A stretch of DNA of 64,000 nucleotides from Brassica napus (GCF_020379485.1 NW_026014872.1:186001-250000), one strand, 5' to 3'; counted from the stretch's first letter, positions 10,621 through 22,686 are shown. Program-made: numbers and translations. Notes: generated by a model not told the origin, from the sequence alone.

Positions 10621-12201
10621 AATAAAGTTAGAAATTATACGATAATATAAATCCAATGTTATAAAATGATTTTCTTATTAAATAGTTGACCAATATCGAA
10701 AGTTTTCATAATATAATATGTGAGCACAGCAAAAGCTAGAGATGATTATGGCTCTGAACAGGGATGTGTTTTTTTAATACATATATGTTGAATTAAAGTT
10801 AAATTATAATAAAAGTCATAACTCAATGTAATTCAGAATTAAAATTATTTGATAGAAACGGTAGATTTATGTTAGGAGTGAGCTTGATGTAAAAAACCGA
10901 GTTACTATATTTTTCAAAATTATTATTTATTAATATTTTTGATGTATAAGTTGCAGTTACATCTTATATATTAAAATATAAGTCATGACTTCTTTCATGT
11001 GTGGTTTTTTTTTTAATTTGGACAATCACTTAGAAATCTTATTAAATGTATTTTATTAAGACTAATAATACATAGAATCTTTAAAATACTTTAATCATAA
11101 TATCTTTTGATATCTTTTCATTTTAAATATAAATATATTTATTTTAAAATTCTAACAAATCTGTTTTAAAATATTTTTACAAGATCTTCATTTTCGAAAT
11201 TATATTTAAATATTTTCACTAATTTCAAAATTAGTTTGAAATATTATTATATAATAAAAAATTCAGTAATCATTTATAAAAAGAAAAATAAAAAAATTCG
11301 GTGATATTTTATATATTATATAATCATAATCAATCATATTAAAAGAAAATCTAATACGTTGGTAAAATGGGTTAACATTAGCAAACTATATAATACATGT
11401 ATAAAAATTAACATGTATTTCTTTAAAGATTATAATATAAAATCTTTGTAACTACTTTAATCATAATATATTTTCATTTTAAATATAATATATATTTATA
11501 TATTATATTTTCAAAATTCTAATAAATCCTGTGTAAACATATTTTAACAATAATTTAATGTATTTTAAGTTATCGTTTGTAAAATGAAAAATAAATAAAT
11601 TATATCCTATTTTATCTACTTTATAGTCATGATCATGTTAAAATACAATTATTATACTTAAATATGATAAAATTATATTCAATTGATAAATTTATAAATT
11701 TTATATTCATAAATATAAATTATTTATTTTAAAAATATAATATGATGATAGAACGGCTTAAATTTAGCAAACTATATAATACATGTCTAAAAATTAACAT
11801 ATCTTAGACTTTTGTAAATACAATAATATATTATCTAAAATGAATAAGCATAAAAATATTAGTAAAAATAAATACATCTTTGAAACACGGGTCAGAATTT
11901 AGCATAAATTAAATACAAAATAATTTTCAAATATGTTTTCTCATAAATATATTAATTTGCTTAATAACTAAATACAAATACAATAAGATAAATATATAAT
12001 AATAAGTAAAAATACATACGGTTTTAAAAATTGACTAATTATAACATGTAAATTATAAAATTATTTAATTTGAAATAGTTATATAAAAATTTAAGTATAT
12101 GATTAACGTTAAAAATATATACCACTAATGTTTAAAAACAATAATTTATGTATAGAAAAGTGAAAACAAACATCTGCGCGATTGCGCAGGTCAAAATCTA
12201 G
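10621..12201 (+). mobile_element. Helitron 3' terminus with AT-rich body
   Basis: The 3' end is clear. A perfect hairpin at 12174-12189 (CTGCGC, loop GATT, GCGCAG) is followed by GTCAAAAT and CTAG at 12198-12201, then T. This GGTCAAAATCTAGT ending is typical of Brassicaceae Helitrons. The upstream 1.5 kb is very AT-rich and non-coding, consistent with a Helitron body, but no TC 5' end was identified. The left border is arbitrary. Confidence 0.6.
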
Positions 12202-12218
12202 TATTATTTAAAACTAGA

Positions 12219-12740
12219 CTAGACTTTGATCCGCGCATCCGCGCATGTGTTATTTTAATTTGTAATGTTAACATTTATAAAAATGTTCGGTTAGTAGATG
12301 TTTATATATGTTTATTTATTTTTGACCTTTTGATTTTTGTTTTCTTATTCAGTAATATAGATAACTTATTTTTTCTATTGGATAATTTATATATTGTATT
12401 TGCTTATAACTTTTCTAAATTAGTATTGTTTTTAAGCTAATTTTATTATGGTTTGTATTGAACGTATTATTTTTGCAAATGTTTTTTGGCCGAATCACGT
12501 GGTCTACAAGATTATTTTTAAAATTTTAATAATATATTTTACCGCAAAGTGAGAATTATGCATATATATATATACATATATATAACTGAAAAAGAGAAAG
12601 CATAATTAAACATATATAATAACAAGTAAATTAAGACATATATTAAACAGATTGAAACATAACTTAAAATAATAAAACAGAAATATGGGCGGTTAGACCA
12701 GCCACTTAAACACAAAGCATAATACTAAAACGAGAAAAAG
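12219..12740 (-). mobile_element. Helitron 3' terminus in the opposite orientation
   Basis: Read on the minus strand, the segment ends GGATCAAAGTCTAG at 12219-12222, followed by T. It is preceded by the GC-rich CCGCGCATCCGCGC motif, whose hairpin is now imperfect. It lies only 17 bp from the plus-strand Helitron end at 12201, so the two elements meet tail to tail. The AT-rich sequence to about 12740 is presumed to belong to it. The 5' end was not identified. Confidence 0.5.
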
Positions 12741-12749
12741 AAACAAGAA

Positions 12750-12960
12750 AATATGATTGAAACTTTATTTATTAAGAACTTACTTAAAAAGAGATTGTAG
12801 CAATGTTCTCGATTAGGAGGACATGAGAGAATGAAACAGAGGATATGAATGAAAGAGTAGGAGAATGAGAGAATGAAAACTTGGTTTACAACTGAAGCAA
12901 AGATTCCTTTATATAGGAGTTTACACGGGTGAAATTATGCATCAAATAAAAATCAAAATC
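12750..12960 (-). promoter_or_regulatory. Putative pararetrovirus promoter and poly(A) region
   Basis: On the minus strand a strong TATA box, CCTATATAAAGG, lies at 12906-12917. A poly(A) signal, AATAAATAAA, follows about 140 bases later, around 12763-12773. A TATA box followed at short distance by a poly(A) signal is the expected layout of the caulimovirid genomic promoter and its terminally redundant transcript end. Its position fits too, just past the last pararetrovirus reading frames (13188 onward) in the same orientation. The assignment is inference from spacing and context. The TATA box could instead belong to the neighbouring Helitron. Confidence 0.4.
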
Positions 12961-13187
12961 AAAATCAAAATAAAAGTGGCATGTATGCATAATTCCACTA
13001 GCAAAAGCTTGCTCCATTAAGCTTCATAATTGTTTGATGTCTGCTGGAAGTGGAACTTGGTCTCATGGCTACAGGAGATATCACTTATTTGATGTTTTGA
13101 ATTTTTATCGGGTATTGCGACAAGAGATAGTGGAAAATATTCATAACAATGTAACCGTATCTGACAGGGTTGCAACAAAGATACGTT

Positions 13188-14514
13188 TTAGATTTTGAGG
13201 AGATTTGCATTTCTTGGGGAGAGAGATTTAAACTCCACTGTTACCAAAAAATTCTTCATTGATATCTGGCACTTGGGACCCTGAATCACTCTCTGAAGTA
13301 CGAGAGATATGATCTCACATTGACGGTAGAAATTGTACGGAGATAGCCTTAATTTCTTCTTCAGATTTTGCACCTGACAACATTGCTAACATTTTTGATT
13401 TTTGAGCCAAGAAGTTGTCTCTGGTGTTTGGTTAAGTGTTTGGATTTTTTAGTTTTATTCTTTTATCCAGGTAAGAATATTTGACGGATAAAGGTTTGAG
13501 GGAATTTTGTATTTATCCCACCATTTGACTCTGATTTTTCTTCGGATAACAGAAATTGGATCAGAAGTAAATTCAAGGGTCCATGAAAATACCCAAGGAA
13601 AGTGAAATTTTGAATGGAAGAGGGCTAGTGGGGGAAATTTATTTTCTTTTTCAGACGGAATGAAATTTGTCATGAAGATTTGGAATGATTTTGGATATTG
13701 AGTTTAAATATTTCTGTGACAAAACCAAAGTAGTTCCACCATGGTATGAACCAATAGGAAGATTTGGATAAGTTACAGGTAGTGTCAAATAAGATCAACC
13801 ATGTGTGTTTGTGTTTAGGAGATTGGATCAAAAAAGAATTGTAGCATGCTTGGCAATAATCCCAATATTTTAAGATCTTCTGGAAAATTTAGATTCTCGT
13901 TAAGATCATATTCCCAATCACATGGCGCAATGATTTTATGGATTTTGAAGATGGAATAAGCAGCATCCGTGTGGTTTTCGTTTAGATAAAAATGTTTGAA
14001 GGACACTGAATTTTTCATTTTCAAAATGCTTTGAAAGAATAACACAGTTTTATATGTATTATGTGGTTTAAAGAAATTGTTTTTGCCAAAATATTTTCCG
14101 ATTGTTAGAAACGGATCATTGTTTACAAAAAATCCCTTTTCAATATTTATAATATTTTGGTATGTGTGTTTTTCAAAATACTCCGATGGAGCGGTTTGGG
14201 AAATCTCCTTCAAAATAATTTGTGAATTATTTAAAGGTTTTGAAACCATTTTTGAGGTCTGGTTTTCTCTTGAAATCATTTTTGAACGGACCTCGTTATA
14301 TTTTGAAATAGATCGAGAAGGAAGGTTTTTGGAAGATTCTCCTGACTCTTGCTTTGAAAAACTAAGTTTTGAAAGCTTTTTGCAACTGCAACATTTGATT
14401 CATGATAGCTTTTGGAGATTGGAGAGATTTGAGGTTTTTGGTATTTCTTCCTTTTTAGCACTCTTTTTTTTGTTACTGAGATCCATGGTTCTGTTTTTGG
14501 GTGAGTATTTGTAG
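13188..14514 (-). pseudogene. Downstream ORF of an endogenous pararetrovirus, broken
   Basis: A series of minus-strand frames (14276-14461, 13815-14279, 13455-13673, 13188-13373) lies beyond the reverse-transcriptase region. The largest, 154 residues, contains FFVNNDPFLTIGKYFGKN and a CDWEYDLN stretch. The next contains FPWVFSWTLEFTS and RVKWWDKY. I recall similar Trp-rich sequence in plant proteins annotated as pararetrovirus-derived, and some florendoviruses have an extra ORF of unknown function after the polymerase. The piece is interrupted by stops and frame changes. Function unknown. It has no homology I can name beyond this association. Confidence 0.45.
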
Positions 14515-14574
14515 GTTCGGGTTTTTTCTGATATTAGTTCCAGGGAAATTTTATTGCCTTTGTCAATCATCTTC

Positions 14575-15128
14575 TTAACTATTAGCTATTCTATTAATAT
14601 TAAGACAGAAATCCAAAACATAAATGAGATCTCCAAGGAACCTTTGTAATTGAGTTTTATCAATAATTTTGTCTGGAAATTTATTTGCAAATTCTAAAGA
14701 TCTTTCAATAGGGGTTATCATACCTTGTGATATGTAGTGACCTAAAACTTTGATCTTAGTTTGAAATAGAGACATTTTTTGTTTTGGAAACAACAAGACC
14801 ATTTTTTCTTGCAACGTAATAAAATATTTTGAGATTTTTGAAAGGTTCATCAATAGAATGTGAAAATAGTAGTATATCATAAATGTAAACAATGCAAAAT
14901 TTAGAATAATTAGAGAATATATCATTCATGATTCTTTGAAACTCAGAAGGTGCATTTTTTAAACCAAATGGCATTACATTCCATTGGTACTTACCAAAAG
15001 GGACTGTAAATGCTATTTTATAACGATTATTTCCAGATATCTGAATTTGCCAAAATCCTGATTTTAGATCGAAATTTGAGAATATGGGGGCTGAGTAAAG
15101 TCTTTGAAGTAAATACTTTTATTTGGTA
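14575..15128 (-). pseudogene. Pararetrovirus reverse transcriptase, C-terminal half, disrupted
   Basis: Minus-strand reading recovers the reverse-transcriptase palm. FDLKSGFWQI lies around 15060-15080, MPFGLKNAPSEFQRIMNDIF starts at 14974, and an altered catalytic box VYIYDILLFS has Tyr in place of the first catalytic Asp. After a frame change come VLGHYISQG and LQRFLGDLIYV, which are connection-type motifs of caulimovirids. It ends at a stop at 14575 with no RNase H domain. The upstream half of the domain lies beyond the Helitron at 15129-17229. The altered catalytic box, the frameshift and the insertion make it clearly non-functional. Confidence 0.75.
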
Positions 15129-17229
15129 CTAGGTCCTTGTCCGCGCTACGCGCGGATAGTATTTTGTTTTTTTTCTTCATATTTTTGTACTATTATGTCA
15201 ATTGTTTAGTTTTATAAAATGTTATGTTTTTATTGTAAATTTGGAATTAAAAATCTAGTTTTTCCTTACTGTAAAGTAAGTTAATTTTTTTGAATCTTAC
15301 CACAATACATTATACATAAAGAGAATATAGTTGGTCTTTATATTCTTATTTGGTGTAATATTGAAAATTTTGATGGTTTTTTTAAATTATATATATTAGG
15401 ATTGATTTTCGTGACTATATTCTATAATTGTCTAAAAAAATTGTTTGTCCTATATAGACATCCACATAAATATGGACTTCTGATAAATTTGTTCATTGAG
15501 ATATTTAGTTTCACTTTTAACTTTATTCTCTTTTTTGACATCCTCATGCTAGCTTGTGGGGCTAGCCAACTTGGTGCAAAAGGGTTTACAAAAGCTGATT
15601 GAGATGCGCGTGATCGGACACCTTTTGCTAGGCTATTCATACGTAATTTTAAAGCTCTAGGAATATAAGCAATAGAAAGTTCAGAAAATTCTTTAGATAC
15701 AGCATGTATTTCGTTGAGCTCCGAGTCCAACACAGGCCAATCTTTCTCCTTTTGAATAAGCATAACCAGTTGTTCACAGTCGATTGAAAGACCATCTCTC
15801 TGTGTCTAAACTTCAGTATCACTTGCATTGCCCATAGCAAACCTTCAGCTTCCGCTTACAGTGGTGATTTGGTGCGTGTATATCGGTCCTTACTCCAAAC
15901 AGCATTGGAAAGTCACCATCCATTAACACAAAGTCAAGTCAAGATATGTCTCTTTCATTTATCCAGGATGTCTAGCAGGAGCGTTTCTTTGCGAAAGAAC
16001 AGTTGTGTCTGTTACCTCAACTCCCATGTCAATCTCCATAATCTTGTCTACACGTTGAGTTATCCTCCAACACTATGCTTCAATTTTATTCGCTAATGGG
16101 AAAAACATAATTCCTACGACACTATTAATGATTGTTTTTTTTGTTAGACCGATACGGCAAACTTATGTTTTATTTAACAAAACTCTTATTTTAATTTTGT
16201 ATTAAAGAATCAATTATATTTTATATTATCCATAATTTTAGTAAATTTACTTATTTGTCATGTTTTTATTAGGTTTTCGCTAAATCATTGATTTATTATT
16301 TATTTTTAGCTAAGTCACTAATTTATTAATTTAAAAATACCCTTAATTAATATTATATATATATATATATTAAAATGAATTTTTTATTAGTAATATTAAA
16401 TTTCTATTTTATATTAAAATTTAGTTAGTTTTTCTTATTTGTCATATTTTATTAGGTTTTAGACTTTTAGATAGGTTATTGATTTATTATTAATTTCTAA
16501 CTGATTCGCTAATGTGTTAATTAAAAGAATACCCTTAATGAATTTTATATATAATTAAAAACGAATTTTATTTTAATCATATAAAATTTATATGTTATAT
16601 TAATATTAAATAAATGATTTTAAAATAATATAATAAAATTATCAAAAAAATTTAAAATAAGATAATTCTTATTTATATTTTATAGCTATCTGAAAACAAT
16701 AATTTTATTATAAAAGTTAAAAAGATACAAAAAATTATAATTAAATATTATTCAAGAAAAAAATATTTATATAAAGATATTTTCTAAACTATTTCTAAGA
16801 TATGAGTGTTTTAAAAAATTTAACACGGGATGTTTAGAACACGGGATTATGCTTATGAGAGAGTGGCTCGGGAATGGGCTTCGAGATGGGTCGTCATGAG
16901 AGAAAGGTAAATGGGGGAGACGGCGATTAGGTTATTCAGAGGATGAGAAAGCTGTGTGCGCTTTGGCTTGAGTCTCAACAATACGTAGATTGATGGGATT
17001 AATGGGCTGGGCTGGGTGAAAGTGAATTATCTGAGTTTGGCTTCACTTCGGCTGATGGCGCAAAACAAAAATACGGAGTCGGAGAATGAGTTAGCGCACA
17101 GGAAGCCCGATCGTGATTTTAATTTGAAGCCTAATCTGGCAGTGACGTGGCAATTTGATTGGCCCTGATTATTTTGAGCATGTGGCTAGCTTTAGGAAGC
17201 TTAAAAATAGTCCCTTTTATATAGTGGTA
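15129..17229 (-). mobile_element. Helitron, 2.1 kb, inserted in the pararetrovirus
   Basis: The 3' end (minus strand) is CTAG at 15129-15132, preceded by a perfect 7-bp hairpin at 15140-15156 (TCCGCGC/GCGCGGA). The 5' end is placed at 17229 because the interrupted reverse-transcriptase reading resumes immediately beyond it, and the flanking bases are A and T as required for Helitron insertion. The first two bases there read TA rather than the canonical TC, so either the end has mutated or it is off by a few bases. The interior includes an AT-rich repeat block (about 16140-16820), a GC-richer block (about 16840-17200) and a LINE RNase H fragment. No Rep/helicase is present, so it is non-autonomous. 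Confidence 0.75.
15540..15905 (-). pseudogene. LINE RNase H domain fragment
   Basis: Two overlapping minus-strand frames (15649-15840 and 15422-15763) form the C-terminal RNase H-like domain of a plant non-LTR retrotransposon. They read AEAEGLLWAMQ around 15815-15840, KDWPVLDSELNEI, then IPRALKLRMNSLAKG and NPFAPSWLAPQAS. A stop before AEAEG and a frameshift near 15740 break it. It sits wholly inside the Helitron at 15129-17229. The likely route is insertion of a 5'-truncated LINE or capture by the Helitron. Confidence 0.65.
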
Positions 17230-17838
17230 TTGGATATCTAATCGACTTTTAAAGCAGTGTTTAAAGGTTTGTAATTAATTACTAATCTTGGGGTTCTTCT
17301 TTCAATTTCAGAATTTTTATTTACATAAAAAGCAGCACGAGACCTAGGGGATCTTGATTTTGAAATTAATCATTTTTCTAGAAGATCTGAATTTTTTTTT
17401 CTACAATGTTTTTCTAAATCTGAGTTCATTTGAATTGGACGAGCTTTTGTGGGAATCTCATTTTCAAGAAAATTTTCATCATAAGGTAAATCAACAATAT
17501 GTTGTTTTCGATTTCAAAAAGCAGTTGGTAAATCCGAATAAATTTCTTTCTCAAATAGTTTATTTAAGTTTGAATTTTTTTCCTTTATATATTTTGAATT
17601 TAAGGTTTCTAAGGTCTTTTGAAGTAAAACTTCTGATTTTAAATGTTCTAGGTGGAAGGTTTTACTATGAATTAAAGAGTTTAGAAAGTTTTCTTGTATA
17701 TAACAAGCTTTTATTAAGTTTAGACTTCGCTTTTTTGGTGTTTCGAGGAATTTAAAAGATAATTTTATATTTTGATTTTATAGGAAATTTCATCATCCAT
17801 AACCTTATATGGTGTGATAAAATTAATAAATGGAGTTC
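17230..17838 (-). pseudogene. Pararetrovirus reverse transcriptase, N-terminal part, and linker
   Basis: Minus-strand reading from about 17340 down to 17230 gives AAFYVNKNSEIER and then TPRLVINYKPLN, the conserved entry to the caulimovirid reverse transcriptase. It breaks off exactly at the Helitron junction. Upstream (17354-17838) is the AT-rich linker between protease and reverse transcriptase, now with stops; the plus-strand open frame here is a shadow. Together with 14575-15128 it forms one split domain. Confidence 0.7.
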
Positions 17839-18060
17839 CTAAGATAACATTTTGATATATATCATCTGTGAGAACAAAAACAGTATAATGAGGATATTTT
17901 CTTTTAATATTGAAGCTTCTACTTTAGATGTTATACGAAGTTTAGAGTTATTTGCAGCAGATAGCTTTTCTTTAGTTTCTAGATGAATTTTTTTTGGAAC
18001 AAGCCCAGACTTGATGCAATTAAGATTTGGACCAGTGTCGAACAAAGCCATTGTATCAAT
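17839..18060 (-). pseudogene. Pararetrovirus aspartic protease remnant
   Basis: The minus-strand frame contains ALFDTGPNLNCI, the active-site DTG motif of retroviral-type aspartic proteases in the form seen in caulimovirids. About 25 residues of the following beta region (GLVPKKIHLETKEKLSAAN) are still recognisable. The frame then degenerates. It lies between the zinc-knuckle region and the reverse transcriptase, the expected order. Confidence 0.65.
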
Positions 18061-18478
18061 TTTGTAATTTTCAGAAAAAAATAAATGCTAACTCTAATTT
18101 TATATTTTTGAGAAGTTATTTTTCGTAGAACGAAAAGGAAATCATTAGGGGCCATATCTAGACATTGAATTTGTTCTTTGAGATTTTCATTTTTATTATT
18201 TAAGCAATCATTTTCTTGTTCTTCCGACCTAGAATCATGACGATCTTTGATAGAAGATATAATCGATTAAAAATATTCAGAATTTTGTTTTTGTTTTCCT
18301 TTGAGGATTTTTAGATCATTTTTTACTTCTTTGATTTCAATCCTAAGATCTTGTATTGTTTTTTTCGAGGTGTCTTTCTTTCTTTTGTTGAGAATGGTGG
18401 TGAGATCATAAGAGGATTTGGAGGAACTTGGACCATGGGATTTTGGGGAATTATCTATGTTTTTAACATCTTTTTCAT

Positions 18479-18892
18479 TTAAGAGGAAATGATTTTCTCA
18501 AGTAATTTCTGTTTTAGGCTTGGATCAGAAATGGAATTTAATATTTCAAGTTGTAATTCTTGATCTTTAGTGAGGACATAGATATTCTTTTCATTTAACT
18601 CTGAACTAGATGATGAACTATTTAGTTCATCAACCTGGAGGGCTTTTTCAGAAGCCATAGATGGGTCAGAGTCATATGATGGAGAAGAATCATCTAGTAG
18701 AAGATTAGATATTTTAATTGAAATTTCTTCTCCGAGGTTTAGTTCCCGGATTTTGCGATTCAAAGGAAATTTTTTTGAAGTGTGACCTTTCTTATTGCAT
18801 TTGAAGCATGTAAGTTTTTTATAGAAAGTTTTTTTTGGCTGGAGTTTCCTTTGAAGGAAATTTATTTTGGGGCTTTTTCCATGAATTCTCAC
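18479..18892 (-). pseudogene. Pararetrovirus coat-protein zinc knuckle and acidic tail
   Basis: A 137-residue minus-strand frame. Near its N-terminus is CFKCNKKGHTSKKF, a CCHC zinc knuckle in which the last cysteine is replaced by phenylalanine. It is followed by an acidic Ser/Glu-rich segment (about residues 60-110). Both features are typical of the C-terminus of caulimovirid coat proteins, where the knuckle binds RNA. The lost cysteine is a sign of decay. Between 18060 and 18479 the sequence is Lys/Glu-rich on the minus strand and holds no clean domain. Confidence 0.65.
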
Positions 18893-19029
18893 GACTTCTA
18901 TAACTCTTATAGTTTCTAGAATGTTTTCTAGACTTATTTTAGAATACTGGTGTTTCTTGCAATCTCCTACACAAGATTTACTACCATGATTGGGGTCTAT
19001 TTCAAATTGTTTACAGAGTGATCATAATT

Positions 19030-19629
19030 CTAATTTCTTTCTTTTGAGTTCCCATTTAAGATGTTTCTAGAGTTTCGGGTCTTGGCATATCCTAAAACTT
19101 TCTTGTTGACAATACTGATCAACTCACCATAAGTGAAATCATCATAATCTATTATTTGGGTTCCCATGGAATCTCTAATTTTTTTTCTAACTTTGTCTCC
19201 TAAGAGAGTAGGAAGGCCCACTAGGAATTTTTCTTTCCAAAAAGGTTGGTTAGACTCCTGACGAAGTAAGACTCTAGTAAGAAATGTATTTTTGTACCAT
19301 TGGAAATCACTTAGTTTTTTGCATTTAAGATTTGAAAGGAGTTCAACATTTTTATCTCTAAGGACCGAGGGATCTCCTATAAAATGCAATGTTATGGCTA
19401 TGACTAAAGTAGCAACAGCATCTTGTTGAGAATTTTTGAGATAATCTAGGATTGGCACATTATCTTCATCCATTTTAATTGAATCGAGGATTTCTGTTCG
19501 TTGCTGATTGGTTAGGAAATTATCCCACCATCCTTTAAGCTGTCCCGAAAAACCAGCTATGAGGAGTTCAGCTATGGTTTTATCCTCATTTCCTATTTGG
19601 GTTCTATAGACGTTTGCAGCCATTGTCAT
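19030..19629 (-). pseudogene. Pararetrovirus coat protein core
   Basis: A 199-residue uninterrupted minus-strand frame. AGFSGQLKGWWDNFLT (about residues 29-44), the middle DAVATLVIAITLHFIGDP, and KEKFLVGLPTLLGDKVRKKI (about residues 132-151) are features I recognise from the capsid region of endogenous caulimovirids of the petuvirus/florendovirus type. It is the best preserved part of the relic. It continues in order to the zinc-knuckle frame at 18892, with a broken junction (stops and frame changes in 18893-19030). Confidence 0.7.
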
Positions 19630-19705
19630 TTTTTGGAGGAAAGATAAAATATTATATTCAGATATACCATCAATATTCCAGTCATAGAATGATGATGAGT
19701 TAAAC

Positions 19706-20600
19706 CTAGATTGTTCTATTGGTTGGATTTGTCCCTAGATCAGGGGCTGATATTAATTGACGATCTTGATGGTTTTGCGAATCAAGACAGTTTATTTTTG
19801 GGACATAATTTTGATCAGAGCATTCACTAATGTCTGAATCATTGGCTAGAGGGTTTATTTGGATTTTGGAAGTACGAGTGTCGAGGATATCAGAAATATG
19901 TGGCATGCTACTATATCCTATTTAGCTTTCCTTAATTGACTTTGGAGAGCACGAATGAATTCTAAGTTTGTGTCTTGGTAAGTTTTGATACTTGAATTGA
20001 AAATTTGGAAAGGTTTAAACATGGGACTTTTGTTTTTCTTTTCAGAAGGAGACTCCATCGGAATGGGGTTTTGATTTTGGATTGATTTCTCAATCCTATC
20101 TAGTTGCTTGCTTATTGTACCAAGATTAGTGTTTGAAAAATTGTTTTGAACAATGATATTTTTTACATTATCGTTATCATCTTCTTGAGGTCGTTTAAAA
20201 GGAATTTCTTCAATTGGGGTTCCTAACCAATCTAGTTTTATCCCTTGGGAAGGAGGATGGTTGGAGAGAATAATTTTACCATTAGCAAGTGTTTCCCATT
20301 CAGGAGTTTTATTGCGACTGGTAATTGGATTCACTGTTTTACAAAAAGGGAAATTTATATTGATCTTAGAAGTATAATCTTCAAACCAACTAAAAAATAA
20401 TTTTTTACCTTATGTTGCTTGAAGATAATTGTAAAATTCATTCTGAATATTATTTCTTTCTTTTAAAAAGTTCTGGAAGAACCAAAACCTTTTTGACTAT
20501 TATTTTCAGAGTAAAAATCATCTCTTAAAAACTCTTTGTCAATTGAAAATTATTTTTCTAAAACATTTAATTCATTTAACATGTTAAATAGTTTACAAGA
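19706..20600 (-). pseudogene. Pararetrovirus region upstream of the coat protein, truncated
   Basis: The minus-strand frames 19918-20334 (138 residues) and 19706-19906 hold GIKLDWLGTPIEEIPFKRP and a predicted coiled-coil stretch (ISKQLDRIEKSIQNQ), as found between movement and coat proteins in this family. Further upstream to about 20600 the minus strand still reads as related sequence (FFSWFEDYTS) but with frame changes. The movement protein itself is missing. The relic is cut off by the Helitron beginning at 20654. Confidence 0.55.
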
Positions 20601-20653
20601 GTTGAAGAGTTATATATATATAGGAGTTTAAAAGAGTTATATATATAACATAA

Positions 20654-22646
20654 CAAGAAATGAGCCCGTTGCAACGCAACGGGTTTTTGTTTGATGTTTT
20701 AATTTAATAAAAACCATAAAATAATAAATCATTATAGTATTGTGATTGTTTTTTGCATATATTGTTTGAGATTTATTTTATAATTAAAACCTATTTTCAC
20801 ACATAAGTTCAAGTTAATATTTTTGTATTTTATTATCATGGTGCATAGATGAGTTGTTATAAATTTTATACTCAAGATTAGAGAAAATACAATACATAAA
20901 CATTTAAACTGAACACAATCCGAAATAAGAAATGAAAGTTAAATACACCAATCAAATCAATGACAACATTATACATGAATTTAATGTTTTTATTAAATAA
21001 GTCTTTAAATTTTTTTTTTGCTAGGACTTTTTTAAAAAGGAAAACATTATATTTTATAAATCTCCTTTTTATTTACAATTAAAAATTACTTATTTTAAAA
21101 ACTTTGATTAAGATTTTAGAAAACGTAAATTATTGTCATATTACCTATTACAATTATCTTCTCTTTAGAATTTCATAAAACAAATATTGCTATCAAATAA
21201 TTATTTATCGTTATTAATAAATATTTTTAAATTGTATTTTTACAATTCATATCAATACTAATTTTACACTTCTTTTGTTAATTAAATAATTTTTACTATC
21301 ATGTTCAAAATCAAACACTCTCATAAAAATAATATCAAATAAAATTTTACAATTCTCTTTTGGTTAGGACTTAAAAATGTTACACAAATTTTTTTGTGTA
21401 TAAAAAAGGAAAACAATTATCAAATATTCTTTTACAGTTTTGTAGGATATTAGAAAAAGAAATTAATATTACGTAAAATTTTACTATTATATTTTGTCTA
21501 GGATATAAAAAAATAAATTTTCTATCAAATAACTATTTCCAGTTAATATTACCTATTTTTAAAAGTTTCAATTTTCAAATCTTTTTTTTCAACATCATTA
21601 ATATTTTTACAATTTTACTTGTTAATTGAATATTTGTTACTATCATGTTTATCATTAAATTGTTGAAGTAAAATTACTATTAAATAAAATTTTACAATTC
21701 TCTCTAGTCACGACTTAAAAAGAAAAAGAAAAATTTTTAATTGGTTAAGATTAAGAAATTTTTTTTTTAAAAAAAAATCTCTTTTATTTAAGATTTTAGG
21801 AAAAGAAGAAGTTATTTTCAGATAATGGAAGTTTTTATTGACACTAACTTTTTAATTGACACATATCACAATCATACATATCAGGTAAAATATTTGAAGT
21901 TAATTTTGGTTTATATTTTTTAACACAAAATTATTAAAAAGTAAAGTTAGTTAATTATAAGAAAAATAATATTAATTTATGTTTTTAATTTATTTACGCT
22001 TTTAAAAAGAAAATTAATTATTTTATTTCTTTTAGATTTTTAAACAACTATTTTATTTTTAATTGAAAAATCTGTTTAATTATTTATATATTTTTTCTTC
22101 TACATACAAATACATATTTAACATATTTACACATACTCATGTACGACAATACCATCAAAATTAAAAGTTATGCTAGCATCATAAGTTGTAGTAAAGATAA
22201 TAAAAAGTTGAGTTGTATCAAGAAATTAAAAGAAAATACTCAGGTAATACTTTTCATGTAAATACTATTGTATTTTTTAAAAATAGTATGTGGAATCTTA
22301 AACCTAAATATATATGTAAAATATTTGTAGCTATTTTTTGTCATAATTTATTAACATACAATTATCTATTAAAAAAAGAAAGTTATTATTTATAAGAAAA
22401 TAACAACAGTAATTTTACAATTTTCCTTTAATTACCCTTTAAAAAAAGTAATATTTTTTATTTTAAGGTTAGTTTTTTCTTCATGTTTTTATTAAATAAT
22501 TGATTGTACTTGTAGGATTTTAAAATTCGTTTTTGTTTAACATTTTTTTAAAAAGTTAATGTTTATCTTTTATAATTCTTTATCTTTAGTATCTTTTGAA
22601 ACAAACATTATAATGAAAAATAATAATATCAATAATAATAATAATC

Positions 22647-22686
<40 letters not shown>

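Noticed and set aside
17354..17755. A 133-codon plus-strand frame
   Set aside because: Antisense to the pararetrovirus protease-polymerase linker; Phe/Leu-rich composition is that of an AT-rich antisense strand.
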